Part shown: positions 25,425 through 33,814 of the stretch, piece by piece | Layout of the letters: each line of letters begins with the position of its first letter | Position numbering within the stretch: the first letter of the stretch is position 1 | Made by a program: the position numbers and the translations under genes | Notes under the pieces: model-generated | What the model was told of the DNA's origin: nothing | The model's input: only the letters and a program-made list of their open reading frames with translations | Database searches by the model: none | NCBI GenBank assembly: GCA_002791545.1 | Contig: PFXG01000010.1 | Coordinates: 1-37,745 of the forward strand | Direction of reading: 5' to 3' | From: Zetaproteobacteria bacterium CG_4_9_14_3_um_filter_49_83 | GTDB lineage: Bacteria > Pseudomonadota > Zetaproteobacteria > Mariprofundales > Mariprofundaceae | DNA length: 37,745 nt

Positions 25425-26410
25425 AAGAGTTTCCTGAAGTTGTAATTATTCTTGCTTCTTTTAATGGTGAGAAATTTCTGTTGGATCAGATTCGAAGTAC
25501 GGAAGTTTTCTCGGATAATAATTGTCAGTTGTTGATTCGTGATGATGGATCGTTTGATGCTTCATCTGAATTGATAAAGATGCTTAGTGTCCAATACCAG
25601 AATATTGAGTTTGTTGAGGATCGAAACGGAAACCTTGGGGCGGCAGAAAGCTTTTTCCTGCTTTTAGGGCGTGCTTATGAAAGTGGAGCAACCTTCATTA
25701 TGCTGGCAGATCAGGATGACGAGTGGTTACCAGGAAAGAAAAACATCCAACTTGATTTAATGCGAACCTTTGAACGGAATCATCCAAACTGCCCTTTGCT
25801 GATTCATTCGGACTTAGAAGTAGTAGATAATTCTCTCAAGCTGATATCACCATCGTTAATGGAATATAATCAAATAGAACACGAATACTTTGATCCATTA
25901 AAAGTTTTGTTAGCCCAGAACTTTGTCACTGGATGCACAGTTGTTGTCAATAAGGCTTTGCTTGATGTTGCTTTACCAGTTCCAAAGGAAGCTGTTATGC
26001 ATGATTGGTGGCTTGCTTTGTGCGCAGCCAGTTTTGGGAAAATAGAATATATTGATAAGCCACTAGTGAAATATCGCCAACATGCTTCAAATGAAGTGGG
26101 TGCTAGAAACTTCAGAAGTTTTCTAAATCCATTTAAGGTGAGTTGGTTGGCTTCATGGTTGAAAGGTCGATCTAATCTGGAAAAATCTGTGCATCAGGCC
26201 CATGCTTTGGCAGATCGAATTAAAAGGCATGATCCGGGAAATAGGAATTTAGAATTAATTGAGGCTTATTCAAAGTTGTTGGATGAAACTCCAATTGGGC
26301 GTTTGATGAAACTAAAGGCATTGGGAATTCATGCGCAGTCAAATTTGCGTCATTTGTTGTTGGTTTCGAGGTTGTTCTTTTGTAGAAAATCTACTGACGT
26401 ATACGATTAA
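25394..26410 (+). CDS. GT2 glycosyltransferase (ADQDD type)
   Basis: A 338-residue GT2 enzyme. Nucleotide-binding strand VVIILASFNGEKFL, IRDDGSFDAS (48-57), and the highly characteristic MLADQDDEWLPGK (103-115) place it with rhamnosyl- and related transferases of streptococcal and Gram-negative O-antigen loci. VMHDWWLALCA is the acceptor-side motif. The start at ATG 25394 overlaps the preceding gene by 31 nt; GTG 25421, which overlaps the previous stop as GTGA, is an equally plausible start and would remove nine residues. The C-terminal 100 residues are helical. Confidence 0.88.
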   Translation: MSISLFCSDVKEFPEVVIILASFNGEKFLLDQIRSTEVFSDNNCQLLIRDDGSFDASSELIKMLSVQYQNIEFVEDRNGNLGAAESFFLLLGRAYESGATFIMLADQDDEWLPGKKNIQLDLMRTFERNHPNCPLLIHSDLEVVDNSLKLISPSLMEYNQIEHEYFDPLKVLLAQNFVTGCTVVVNKALLDVALPVPKEAVMHDWWLALCAASFGKIEYIDKPLVKYRQHASNEVGARNFRSFLNPFKVSWLASWLKGRSNLEKSVHQAHALADRIKRHDPGNRNLELIEAYSKLLDETPIGRLMKLKALGIHAQSNLRHLLLVSRLFFCRKSTDVYD

Positions 26411-26466
26411 TAGTGTTCGAACATTCTGAATGTTTCTTTGGTTGGTAAATTAGGATAATTAGGGGA

Positions 26467-27369
26467 ATGATTTTGGAGAAGATTGAATGTACTTTCATTA
26501 TTGTAAACTTTAATGGAGGTGTGCTTTTGACTGATTGCGTGAAAGCATGCCTGGCTTCATCGATATCACTTCTGGTATTAGTTTCTGATAACGGTAGCAA
26601 CGATGGTAGTGTGAGTTTCTTAAAAAGACAGATACAAGATGATCGACTTAAAATTATTCTAAACAATAAAAATTTCGGTTTTTCTGCTGGTGTTAACAGG
26701 ATCCTTTCTTTTGCCAAGGGTAAATTTGTGTTGTTTTTAAATCCAGACTGTATGGTTAAACCCCATACAGTTGAGAATATAATCAGAGAATTGGAAAAAA
26801 AAACAGATGCTGGGATGGCAAGTTGCTTGATTTTGAATCCTGATGGAACAGAGCAGGCAGGTTGTCGACGCAGGGTTCCAACACCGGCTCGAAGTTTTGT
26901 AAGAGTATTGGGGCTGGATACTTTTATGCCCGTTTTAAAAGAAAAAGGTATTCTTCTACATGAAAATCCTTTGCCAGATGATGTTGAGGAAGCAGAAGCA
27001 ATCTCAGGTGCGTTTATGTTGGTTCGGAGAGAAGCATTGGAAGATGTCGGTGTACTCGATGAAGATTACTTCTTGCATTGTGAAGACTTGGACTGGTGCA
27101 TGCGTTTTCGACGGCGAGGATGGAAGATATTATTTATTCCTCATGAGTCGGTTACGCATAAGCAGGGAACTTGCAGTCATTCCCGGCCCATTCGGGTAGA
27201 ATGGCATAAACATAAGGGCATGGTTCGTTTTTACCGTAAGTTTTTCCGTCATCAATATCCTTTCTTGCTAATGGCAGGCGTTATTGTCTCTGTTTGGCTC
27301 AGATTTATCGTTGTATCCCTAGTGTTAACTGGAAAGCGGTTGTTTCGCACGCATATTCGCCGTGCCTGA
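26467..27369 (+). CDS. GT2 glycosyltransferase, WbbL-like
   Basis: A 300-residue enzyme similar to WbbL-type rhamnosyltransferases. Motifs are FIIVNFNGG, VSDNGSNDGS (39-48), LNPD (91-94), and DYFLHCEDLDWCMRFRRRGW (200-219), a hallmark of the group. Residues about 263-287 form a hydrophobic segment near the C-terminus, suggesting membrane attachment. The ATG at 26467 has AGGA 11 nt upstream and AGGGG immediately before. The 56-bp gap before it contains a short perfect inverted repeat, AACATTC-T-GAATGTT (26420-26434), of unknown meaning. It overlaps the next gene by 8 nt. Confidence 0.9.
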   Translation: MILEKIECTFIIVNFNGGVLLTDCVKACLASSISLLVLVSDNGSNDGSVSFLKRQIQDDRLKIILNNKNFGFSAGVNRILSFAKGKFVLFLNPDCMVKPHTVENIIRELEKKTDAGMASCLILNPDGTEQAGCRRRVPTPARSFVRVLGLDTFMPVLKEKGILLHENPLPDDVEEAEAISGAFMLVRREALEDVGVLDEDYFLHCEDLDWCMRFRRRGWKILFIPHESVTHKQGTCSHSRPIRVEWHKHKGMVRFYRKFFRHQYPFLLMAGVIVSVWLRFIVVSLVLTGKRLFRTHIRRA

Positions 27370-28216
27370 AGATAATCAATCGGTTCTGGTAACAGGAGCG
27401 AGTAATCAAATAGGTTTTTTTCTACTTCCTCTTTTTAAACAGAAGGGTTTAACCGTAGTACCTGTGAGCCGGAAGGCGCATGAAGAGAAAGTGCATTGGT
27501 TACAACTGGATTTGTCCAATGTCAATTTGGCAAAAAAATTTTTACCGAATGTATCACAGCTAATTCATCTCGGACCACTTGATTTGTTGCCTCCTTTGCT
27601 GGAAACCCTGCATCAGAAAGGTGTTCGCAGAATCATTGCATTCAGTTCTACAAGTGTGTTCGTAAAGCAGGGATCGTCGGACTTGCAAGAAAAAGAGGTG
27701 ATTCAACGCTTGGCTCAGGCCGAGTTGGATTTTCAAAAGCGGTGTGAGTCATTGGCTATTCATTGGACTTTATTCAGGCCAACCATGATTTATGGGGCGG
27801 GGATGGATACTAATGTACACTTCATCTCTGAGTGTATGAGGCGGTGGCATTTTTTTCCTGTTATGGGTAAGGCCATTGGGTTGCGTCAGCCTGTGCACGC
27901 AGAAGATTTAGCGCAGGCTTGTATTGATGCACTGTTAAATACCGCCAGTTACGGTGAAAGTTATAGCCTTAGTGGTGGTGAAACGTTAAATTATCGATCA
28001 TTTTTGAAGCGTATTGCTGAAGCACAATATAACAAGGTGTTTCTGGTACCAGTGCCACGAATAATCTTTGTGATCGGCTTGATTGTGTTGAGAATGTCTC
28101 CATCTTTTAAATTTCTGAATCTGGAAATGATTGATAGAACAAACCGAGACCTTTGTTTTAGTCATGATGATGCCAAAAGAGATTTTGGCTATAATCCAAG
28201 AAGGTTTCTGCCATAA
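27362..28216 (+). CDS. SDR-family protein lacking the YxxxK catalytic pair
   Basis: A 284-residue extended-SDR fold protein starting at GTG 27362, overlapping the preceding stop. The NAD-binding loop VTGASNQIG (10-18), FSSTSVF (94-100), FRPTMIYGAG (138-147) and RQPVHAEDLAQACIDAL (175-191) are those of nucleotide-sugar epimerases/reductases. Where the catalytic Tyr-x3-Lys is expected (about 112-125) the sequence reads VIQRLAQAELDFQK, apparently with Gln at both positions. It may reduce or epimerise with other residues, or only bind a substrate. A hydrophobic stretch (VFLVPVPRIIFVIGLIVL, 226-243) is typical of a sub-branch of this family seen in O-antigen loci next to WbbL-type enzymes. Confidence 0.75.
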   Translation: MPEDNQSVLVTGASNQIGFFLLPLFKQKGLTVVPVSRKAHEEKVHWLQLDLSNVNLAKKFLPNVSQLIHLGPLDLLPPLLETLHQKGVRRIIAFSSTSVFVKQGSSDLQEKEVIQRLAQAELDFQKRCESLAIHWTLFRPTMIYGAGMDTNVHFISECMRRWHFFPVMGKAIGLRQPVHAEDLAQACIDALLNTASYGESYSLSGGETLNYRSFLKRIAEAQYNKVFLVPVPRIIFVIGLIVLRMSPSFKFLNLEMIDRTNRDLCFSHDDAKRDFGYNPRRFLP

Positions 28217-28328
28217 TTAGTAAATGTTGCCAGAACACATCAGTCTTTAGATATTGTATCATGGAATGTATTGGACAGAGTACGCAAGTAAAATTTGTGT
28301 TTGTATTTCGATTTGTTAGGGGAGATTG

Positions 28329-29096
28329 ATGAAAGCAGTAATTTTGGCTGGCGGCTTAGGTACGAGAATCAGTGAAGAGACACATTTGAAACCTAAGCCG
28401 ATGATCGAAGTTGGCGGCAAACCGATTTTGTGGCACATAATGAAGACCTACAGCGCTCATGGAATTGACGACTTTATCATTTGTCTAGGATATAAGGGTT
28501 ATATGATCAAGGAGTACTTCGCCAACTACTTCCTGCATACATCAGATATTACTTTTGATATGAATGATAACTCAATGAAGGTGCACCAGAATACGGCCGA
28601 GCCATGGAAGGTGACGTTGGTGGATACTGGAGATAGTTCAATGACAGGTGGTCGACTGAAACGTGTGGCCGATTATATTGGCGATGAAGAGTTCTGTTTT
28701 ACCTATGGTGATGGCGTCAGTGACGTGGATATTTCAAGTTTGATACACTTTCACAAAGAGCAGGGTTGTTTGGCTACTGTCACGGCAGTTCAGCCGCCGG
28801 GCCGTTTCGGCTCCCTTGATTTGCAGGGGAAGAAAATTGTCGATTTTGAAGAGAAACCCCATGGCGATAGAGGCTGGATCAACGGCGGTTATTTTGTACT
28901 CTCCCCCAAGGTGATCGAGCGCATTGCTGGAGATGCAACCTCTTGGGAATTAGCCCCTTTAAAGACTTTGGCTGCCGATGGAGAGCTGGCAGCATTCAAA
29001 CACGATGGTTTCTGGCAGCCGATGGATACGCTGCGTGATAAAACGCTTCTCGAAGAGCTGTGGGGTACAGGAAGGGCTCCCTGGAAGGTTTGGTAA
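28329..29096 (+). CDS. rfbF: Glucose-1-phosphate cytidylyltransferase
   Basis: Joins CTP and glucose-1-phosphate to give CDP-glucose, the entry point for CDP-deoxyhexoses. The 255-residue length is normal. It has the nucleotidyltransferase signature [15 protein letters not shown] (4-18), [12 protein letters not shown] (21-32), the CDP-glucose-specific [12 protein letters not shown] (53-64) and [11 protein letters not shown] (124-134). ATG 28329 is preceded by GGGGAG; a TTG one codon earlier is unlikely. It begins a GC-richer block and follows a 109-bp gap, so it may have its own promoter, though none is clear. It overlaps rfbG by one base. Confidence 0.96.
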   Translation: MKAVILAGGLGTRISEETHLKPKPMIEVGGKPILWHIMKTYSAHGIDDFIICLGYKGYMIKEYFANYFLHTSDITFDMNDNSMKVHQNTAEPWKVTLVDTGDSSMTGGRLKRVADYIGDEEFCFTYGDGVSDVDISSLIHFHKEQGCLATVTAVQPPGRFGSLDLQGKKIVDFEEKPHGDRGWINGGYFVLSPKVIERIAGDATSWELAPLKTLAADGELAAFKHDGFWQPMDTLRDKTLLEELWGTGRAPWKVW

Positions 29097-30160
29097 TGAA
29101 CCCTTCATTTTGGAAAGGCCGACGGGTTTTTGTGACCGGCCACACCGGTTTTAAAGGCGGTTGGCTTTGCCTGTGGCTTAAGCAGCTTGGGGCTTATGTG
29201 ACCGGCTATGCTCTTGAGCCGGAAACTGAGCCGTCACTTTTTGAAGTTGCTGGTGTTGCTGCTGGAATGCATTCTGTGATTGGAGACATTCGTGATCGGG
29301 AAAAGCTGTCTCAAGCCATGCTTGAAGCTAAACCTGAAGTGGTCATACATATGGCGGCTCAGGCTCTGGTTCGCTACTCATACCAGCATCCGGTAGAAAC
29401 GTACGAAGTGAATGTCATGGGAACCGTGAATTTGCTTGAAGCGGTGCGCAGCAGTGATTCTGTACAGAGTGTGTTGGTGATTACCAGTGACAAGTGTTAT
29501 GAAAACAAGGAACGGGAAGCCGGTTATCGTGAAGATGAAGCGATGGGGGGCTATGACCCTTATTCGAACAGTAAAGGGTGTGCCGAACTTGTGGTTTCAG
29601 CTTATCGGCAAAGTTTTTTTGATAATGGTAAGCATGTTGCAATTGCAACAGCCAGGGCTGGCAATGTCATCGGTGGTGGCGACTGGTCAGCAGACAGGCT
29701 GATTCCGGATATGGTTCGTGCGTTTAATGCGGGCAATGATGTGGTGATTCGCAATCCATCTGCAGTACGCCCGTGGCAGCACGTGCTAGAGGCGTTGCAC
29801 GGTTATCTGTTGTTGCTGGAGAAGATGGCTGAAAGTCCTTTTGCATTTTCCCAAGGCTGGAATTTTGGTCCAGATGAGAGGGATGCGCGCGATGTTGCAT
29901 GGATCGTTGAACGTTTTGTCTCCGTCTGGGGTGACGCAAACTGGCGTATTGAAGCCGACGCGGGAAACCTGCATGAAGCCCACCTCCTCAAGCTTGATTG
30001 CAGCAAGGCCAGGCGAGAGCTGGCGTGGCTGCCTGTATTGGAACTGGAGAAGGCCATGGAATGGATCGCAGAGTGGTATCGGCGGCATCGGGATGGTGAG
30101 GACATGGCTGCATTTTCAAGTCGGCAGTTGACGGCCTATCAATCAGAGGTCATCCGGTGA
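29096..30160 (+). CDS. rfbG: CDP-glucose 4,6-dehydratase
   Basis: Converts CDP-glucose to CDP-4-keto-6-deoxyglucose. 354 residues from ATG 29096, which shares a base with the rfbF stop (TAATG) and has GGAAGG upstream. The SDR features are VFVTGHTGFKGGWL (11-24), the active-site SDK (131-133), YSNSK (156-160, catalytic Tyr/Lys), ATARAGNVIGGGDW and RPWQHVLEALHGYL, which are diagnostic of CDP- rather than dTDP-glucose dehydratases. It stands between rfbF and an RmlC-like epimerase with 4-nt overlaps, so the three are very likely co-translated. Confidence 0.96.
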   Translation: MNPSFWKGRRVFVTGHTGFKGGWLCLWLKQLGAYVTGYALEPETEPSLFEVAGVAAGMHSVIGDIRDREKLSQAMLEAKPEVVIHMAAQALVRYSYQHPVETYEVNVMGTVNLLEAVRSSDSVQSVLVITSDKCYENKEREAGYREDEAMGGYDPYSNSKGCAELVVSAYRQSFFDNGKHVAIATARAGNVIGGGDWSADRLIPDMVRAFNAGNDVVIRNPSAVRPWQHVLEALHGYLLLLEKMAESPFAFSQGWNFGPDERDARDVAWIVERFVSVWGDANWRIEADAGNLHEAHLLKLDCSKARRELAWLPVLELEKAMEWIAEWYRRHRDGEDMAAFSSRQLTAYQSEVIR

Positions 30161-30708
30161 AGCTGGCGACAACGCCAATTGATGGTTTAATGGTGGCCGG
30201 GGCTAACCGGATGGGTGATCACCGGGGATCTTTTGCCCGGCTGTTCTGTGAGCAGGAGCTTAAACCGGCCTTGGGCGGTCGTCGTATTGTGCAGATCAAT
30301 CAATCATGTACCCGCCGTGTCGGGGCTCTGCGCGGCATGCATTTTCAGTATGCCCCCCATGCTGAAATGAAGATGGTACGTTGCCTGAAGGGGCGCGTAT
30401 GGGATGTGGCTGTGGATTTGCGGAAGAATTCGCCTACATTTCTTGTTTGGCATGCCGTAGAGCTTTCGGCAGAAAATGCAGATATGATGATTATTCCTGA
30501 AGGCTGTGCGCATGGATTTCAGGTGTTGGAGCCGGATAGTGAGCTGCTTTATCTGCATACGGCAGCTTATGTATCATCAGCGGAAGGTGGCATACGCCAT
30601 GATGATCCATTGCTGGCTATAAAGTGGCCAATTGCTGTGACTGATGTTTCCGAACGTGATAAGGCTCATCCATTGTTGAATGATAATTTTTCTGGAGTTG
30701 ACTTATGA
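30157..30708 (+). CDS. RmlC-like keto-sugar epimerase
   Basis: A 183-residue cupin of the dTDP-4-dehydrorhamnose 3,5-epimerase family, starting at GTG 30157 (GTGA overlap with rfbG). The catalytic His62 in LRGMHFQ, Lys72, PEGCAHGFQVL (114-124) and Tyr138 in the LLYLHTAAYVSS region are present, followed by GGIRHDDPLLAIKWP. Because it sits inside an rfbF-rfbG block, I infer that it epimerises CDP-4-keto-6-deoxyglucose at C3 and/or C5, and not a dTDP sugar. Whether it acts at one or both carbons cannot be seen from sequence. It overlaps the C-methyltransferase gene by 4 nt. Confidence 0.88.
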   Translation: MKLATTPIDGLMVAGANRMGDHRGSFARLFCEQELKPALGGRRIVQINQSCTRRVGALRGMHFQYAPHAEMKMVRCLKGRVWDVAVDLRKNSPTFLVWHAVELSAENADMMIIPEGCAHGFQVLEPDSELLYLHTAAYVSSAEGGIRHDDPLLAIKWPIAVTDVSERDKAHPLLNDNFSGVDL

Positions 30709-31928
30709 AGTGCCGCCATTGTGGACATCCTCTACAGCATCAGTTTCTGGATCTCGGATTTGCGCCGCCATCCAATGCATATCTGAGATCTGAAGACCTG
30801 CATATGCCGGAACTCTATTTCCCACTGAAACTACATGTATGTGAACACTGCTGGCTGGTTCAAACGGAAGATTATTCACGCTCGGATGAACTGTTTACCG
30901 CTGACTATGCCTATTTTTCGTCCACGTCTTCCGGCTGGATGAAGCATGCTGCAGACTATTGCCACATAATCAGTGAACGATTGCAGTTGGATGAAAACAG
31001 TTTTGTGATCGAAGTGGCTTCCAATGACGGCTATCTACTGAAAAACTTTGTTGAGGTTTCTATTCCATGCCTGGGTATTGAGCCGACAGACAGTACAGCT
31101 GAAGTTGCGGAGTCACTGGGCATTCCGGTGCGACGGGAATTTTTCGGTCAGTCGCTGGCTGAGCAACTGGTAAGCGAAGGCAGGCAGGCAGACCTTATTC
31201 TTGGAAATAATGTTTATGCCCATGTGCCCGATATCAATGATTTCACCATGGGACTGAAAACTGCTCTAAAGCCGACTGGTACGATTACGCTTGAATTTCC
31301 ACACCTGCTCAATCTGATTCAACTCAATCAGTTTGATACGGTTTATCACGAGCACTACTCCTACCTTTCACTGTATACCGTGCAGGCTATTTTCGCTGCT
31401 ACAGGTCTGATGGTGTACGATGTTGAGCAACTGCCTACTCATGGGGGAAGCCTGCGTGTTTACGGTTGCCATACAGATGCGGGAAGAGTTGCCAGTCAGA
31501 ATGTAGGTGTCGTACTGGAAGCAGAAGCAGCAGCAGGTTTACGTGAGCTGGCTACATATCAGGCTTTTCAGCAGCGTGCGGACAGAGTAAAGAATGATCT
31601 GCTGTTTTTTCTGCTGGAACAGCAAAGGGCCGGCAAATCCGTGGCTGCATATGGAGCTGCTGCCAAGGGGAATACGCTGCTGAATTATGCAGGTGTAAAG
31701 CCTGACCTGCTTTCGTTTGTGTGCGATGCTGCGGCGGCCAAACAGCATAAATTCATGCCCGGAAGCCATATTCCGATTCTCTCTCCTGATGCTATAGAAC
31801 AGCAGAAGCCGGATTTTGTTGTGATTCTGCCCTGGAATATCAGTGAAGAAGTGATGAGAAAGAATGCAAACATCCGCGATTGGGGCGGCCGATTTGTCAC
31901 CGCTGTTCCAGAGTTGAAAATATTATGA
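30705..31928 (+). CDS. TylC3/NovU-type sugar C-methyltransferase
   Basis: A 407-residue protein with the three-part architecture of deoxysugar C-methyltransferases: a zinc-binding N-domain (Cys3, 6, 46, 49), a SAM domain with VIEVASNDGYLL (101-112), and a C-terminal domain with SVAAYGAAAKGNTLLNY. The catalytic YHEHYSYLS (214-222) holds the Tyr/His/Glu residues used to deprotonate carbon next to a 4-keto group. These enzymes transfer a methyl from SAM to C3 or C5 of a 4-keto-6-deoxysugar. Here the expected substrate is the CDP-4-keto sugar made by the preceding genes. It overlaps the aminotransferase gene (ATGA). Confidence 0.93.
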   Translation: MKCRHCGHPLQHQFLDLGFAPPSNAYLRSEDLHMPELYFPLKLHVCEHCWLVQTEDYSRSDELFTADYAYFSSTSSGWMKHAADYCHIISERLQLDENSFVIEVASNDGYLLKNFVEVSIPCLGIEPTDSTAEVAESLGIPVRREFFGQSLAEQLVSEGRQADLILGNNVYAHVPDINDFTMGLKTALKPTGTITLEFPHLLNLIQLNQFDTVYHEHYSYLSLYTVQAIFAATGLMVYDVEQLPTHGGSLRVYGCHTDAGRVASQNVGVVLEAEAAAGLRELATYQAFQQRADRVKNDLLFFLLEQQRAGKSVAAYGAAAKGNTLLNYAGVKPDLLSFVCDAAAAKQHKFMPGSHIPILSPDAIEQQKPDFVVILPWNISEEVMRKNANIRDWGGRFVTAVPELKIL

Positions 31929-33025
31929 AATCTCGCATTCATTATACCAAACCTTCCATTACAGAGCTGGAAGTCAGTTATGCAACCGATGCAGCGCGCA
32001 ATGGCTGGGGAGAACGTTGTTATGAATGCATTGCCAAATTTGAGCAGCTGTTTCGTGATCATTTAGATGTAAAGTATGCCATTGCCACATCCAGTTGTAC
32101 GGGTGCCATGCACATGGGCCTGGCGGCCCTTGATATTGGTTCTGGCGACGAGGTGATTCTTGGAGATACCAATTGGATCGCTTCGGCCGCACCGATCACC
32201 TATGTCGGTGCAAAACCTGTATTGGTTGATGTGCTGCCTGATACCTGGTGTGTTGACCCGGCCAAGGTAGAGGCAGCGATTACGCCCAATACCAAGGCAA
32301 TTATTGCCGTTCATCTCTATGGTAATCTTTGTGATATGGATGCTTTGCTGGCTATTGGCGAAAGACATGGCATTCCGGTTATCGAAGATGCAGCAGAAGC
32401 GGTCGGTTCAGAGTGGAAAGGGAAACGAGCCGGTTCTATCGGGGCATTTGGTACTTTTTCCTTTCATGGTACGAAAACCCTGACGACAGGCGAAGGCGGC
32501 ATGTTTGTCACGCAGGACAAACGTTTGTATGAGAAGGTGCTTACCCTTAGCAATCATGGAAGGGCAGCGGGGCAGACGAAACAGTTCTGGCCAGATATGA
32601 CTGGATTTAAATACAAGATGTCCAATATGCAGGCTGCTATTGGCTGTGCTCAGATGGAACGAATAGATGAGCTTATCGCTGCGAAAAGACGTATTTTTAA
32701 ATATTATGAGGATGGGTTGAACGGGTTGCCGCTGGTTATGAATCCGGAGCTATCCGGCACTAGAAATGGATACTGGATGCCTACGATACTAGTGCATGAG
32801 GGGGTGAGGTTTGATCGTGAGGCCTTACTTGAAACATTTAATTCGGAAGAAATAGATGGCCGTGTGTTCTTCTGGCCATTGAGTATGCTACCAATGTTTG
32901 CAGATCAACCGGAGCATCATATCAGTTACGGGTTATATAAGAGGGCTGTGAATCTGCCTTCATATCATGATTTGACAGAAAATGAGATGTTGCGAGTCAT
33001 AGCTTGCGTCAGATCACAGTTTTGA
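31925..33025 (+). CDS. DegT/DnrJ/EryC1-family sugar aminotransferase
   Basis: A 366-residue PLP enzyme starting at ATG 31925 (ATGA overlap with the C-methyltransferase). PLP contacts are SSCTGAMHMGL (56-66), VIEDAAEAVGS (152-162), and the Schiff-base lysine Lys184 in SFHGTKTLTTGEGG (179-192), the version typical of perosamine-synthase-like 4-aminotransferases. The lysine and the length argue against an RfbH/ColD-type 3-dehydrase, which replaces the lysine with His (and RfbH carries an extra Fe-S motif). I infer transfer of an amino group from glutamate to the 4-keto carbon of a C-methylated CDP-6-deoxysugar. Confidence 0.92.
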   Translation: MKSRIHYTKPSITELEVSYATDAARNGWGERCYECIAKFEQLFRDHLDVKYAIATSSCTGAMHMGLAALDIGSGDEVILGDTNWIASAAPITYVGAKPVLVDVLPDTWCVDPAKVEAAITPNTKAIIAVHLYGNLCDMDALLAIGERHGIPVIEDAAEAVGSEWKGKRAGSIGAFGTFSFHGTKTLTTGEGGMFVTQDKRLYEKVLTLSNHGRAAGQTKQFWPDMTGFKYKMSNMQAAIGCAQMERIDELIAAKRRIFKYYEDGLNGLPLVMNPELSGTRNGYWMPTILVHEGVRFDREALLETFNSEEIDGRVFFWPLSMLPMFADQPEHHISYGLYKRAVNLPSYHDLTENEMLRVIACVRSQF

Positions 33026-33039
33026 AGTGAGGATAAATA

Positions 33040-33810
33040 ATGGATTTTGATCAGGTAAAAGCCTATTGGGAGCAGAGGGCAGGTAGCGATAGCAGTGCAC
33101 AATCAACGACTATGGACTTTTATCTCCGCGATATTGAGTACCGGGTAGTAAGTGGATTGATCAAGATATACCTGCCGAAATCCGTGATGGATGTTGGTTG
33201 TGGTGATGCAAGGACTACCGTCAGGCTTTCTGCAGAACATCCTGAAATTGCATTTAGTGGTGGCGACTATTCAGCATCGATGGTGAAAAATGCACGAGGA
33301 AATATTTCTGCGATGGGCATTGAGAATCTTGATGTCATGGAATGCGATGTATTTCAGGCGCTGCCGGTTCATGACCTCGGGATGATTTATACTACCCGTT
33401 GTCTGATCAATCTTCCGGGATGGGAGATGCAGCAGGCGGCTCTCAATAATATTTGCAATGCTCTTGCTCCGGGTGGATTTTACGTGATGATTGAGAATTT
33501 TGTCGAAGGGCACGAAAATTTTAATGCTGTACGAAGAGACTTCGGTTTGCCGGAAATTCCGGTCAGAGAGCACAATTTCTTTTTTGAAAGAGAGAAACTG
33601 ATTGATTTTGTTTCTGACAGGTTTGATGTTCTTGAAGAGGTGAATATCAGTAGCAGCTATTATCTTGCCAGCAGGGCGATATACTCGCGGATATGTCAGG
33701 ATAAGGGTGAAGAGCCTGATTACTTTGATAGCCACCACCAGTATGCATCACAGCTACCGTTCTGCGGCGAGTATGGCCCGGTTCGTATGATTTGCATGAG
33801 AAGGAGATAA
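33040..33810 (+). CDS. Class I SAM-dependent methyltransferase
   Basis: A 256-residue protein with ATG 33040 behind GAGG. SAM motif I is VMDVGCGDARTT (49-60), followed by SGGDYSASMV with the acidic strand-2 residue, and LAPGGFYVMIENF. After the core, a C-terminal region (DYFDSHHQYASQLPFCGEYGP) probably covers the substrate. Following an aminotransferase that makes an aminosugar, N-methylation is a reasonable guess, but the family also contains O-methyltransferases and the sequence does not decide. It lies 14 bp after the aminotransferase gene. Confidence 0.85.
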   Translation: MDFDQVKAYWEQRAGSDSSAQSTTMDFYLRDIEYRVVSGLIKIYLPKSVMDVGCGDARTTVRLSAEHPEIAFSGGDYSASMVKNARGNISAMGIENLDVMECDVFQALPVHDLGMIYTTRCLINLPGWEMQQAALNNICNALAPGGFYVMIENFVEGHENFNAVRRDFGLPEIPVREHNFFFEREKLIDFVSDRFDVLEEVNISSSYYLASRAIYSRICQDKGEEPDYFDSHHQYASQLPFCGEYGPVRMICMRRR

Positions 33811-33814
33811 GAAA

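Noticed and set aside
26420-26434. Perfect inverted repeat AACATTC-T-GAATGTT
   Set aside because: Only 7 bp per arm with a one-base centre in a 56-bp gap. A single copy with no partner site; could be chance.
30157-30708. Naming the RmlC-like gene rmlC of a dTDP-rhamnose pathway
   Set aside because: No rmlA or rmlD is present in the window, rmlB is decayed, and the gene is translationally coupled to rfbG.
31925-33025. RfbH/ColD-type 3-dehydrase instead of an aminotransferase
   Set aside because: The PLP lysine (Lys184) is present, and the protein is too short for RfbH and has no extra Fe-S cysteine cluster.
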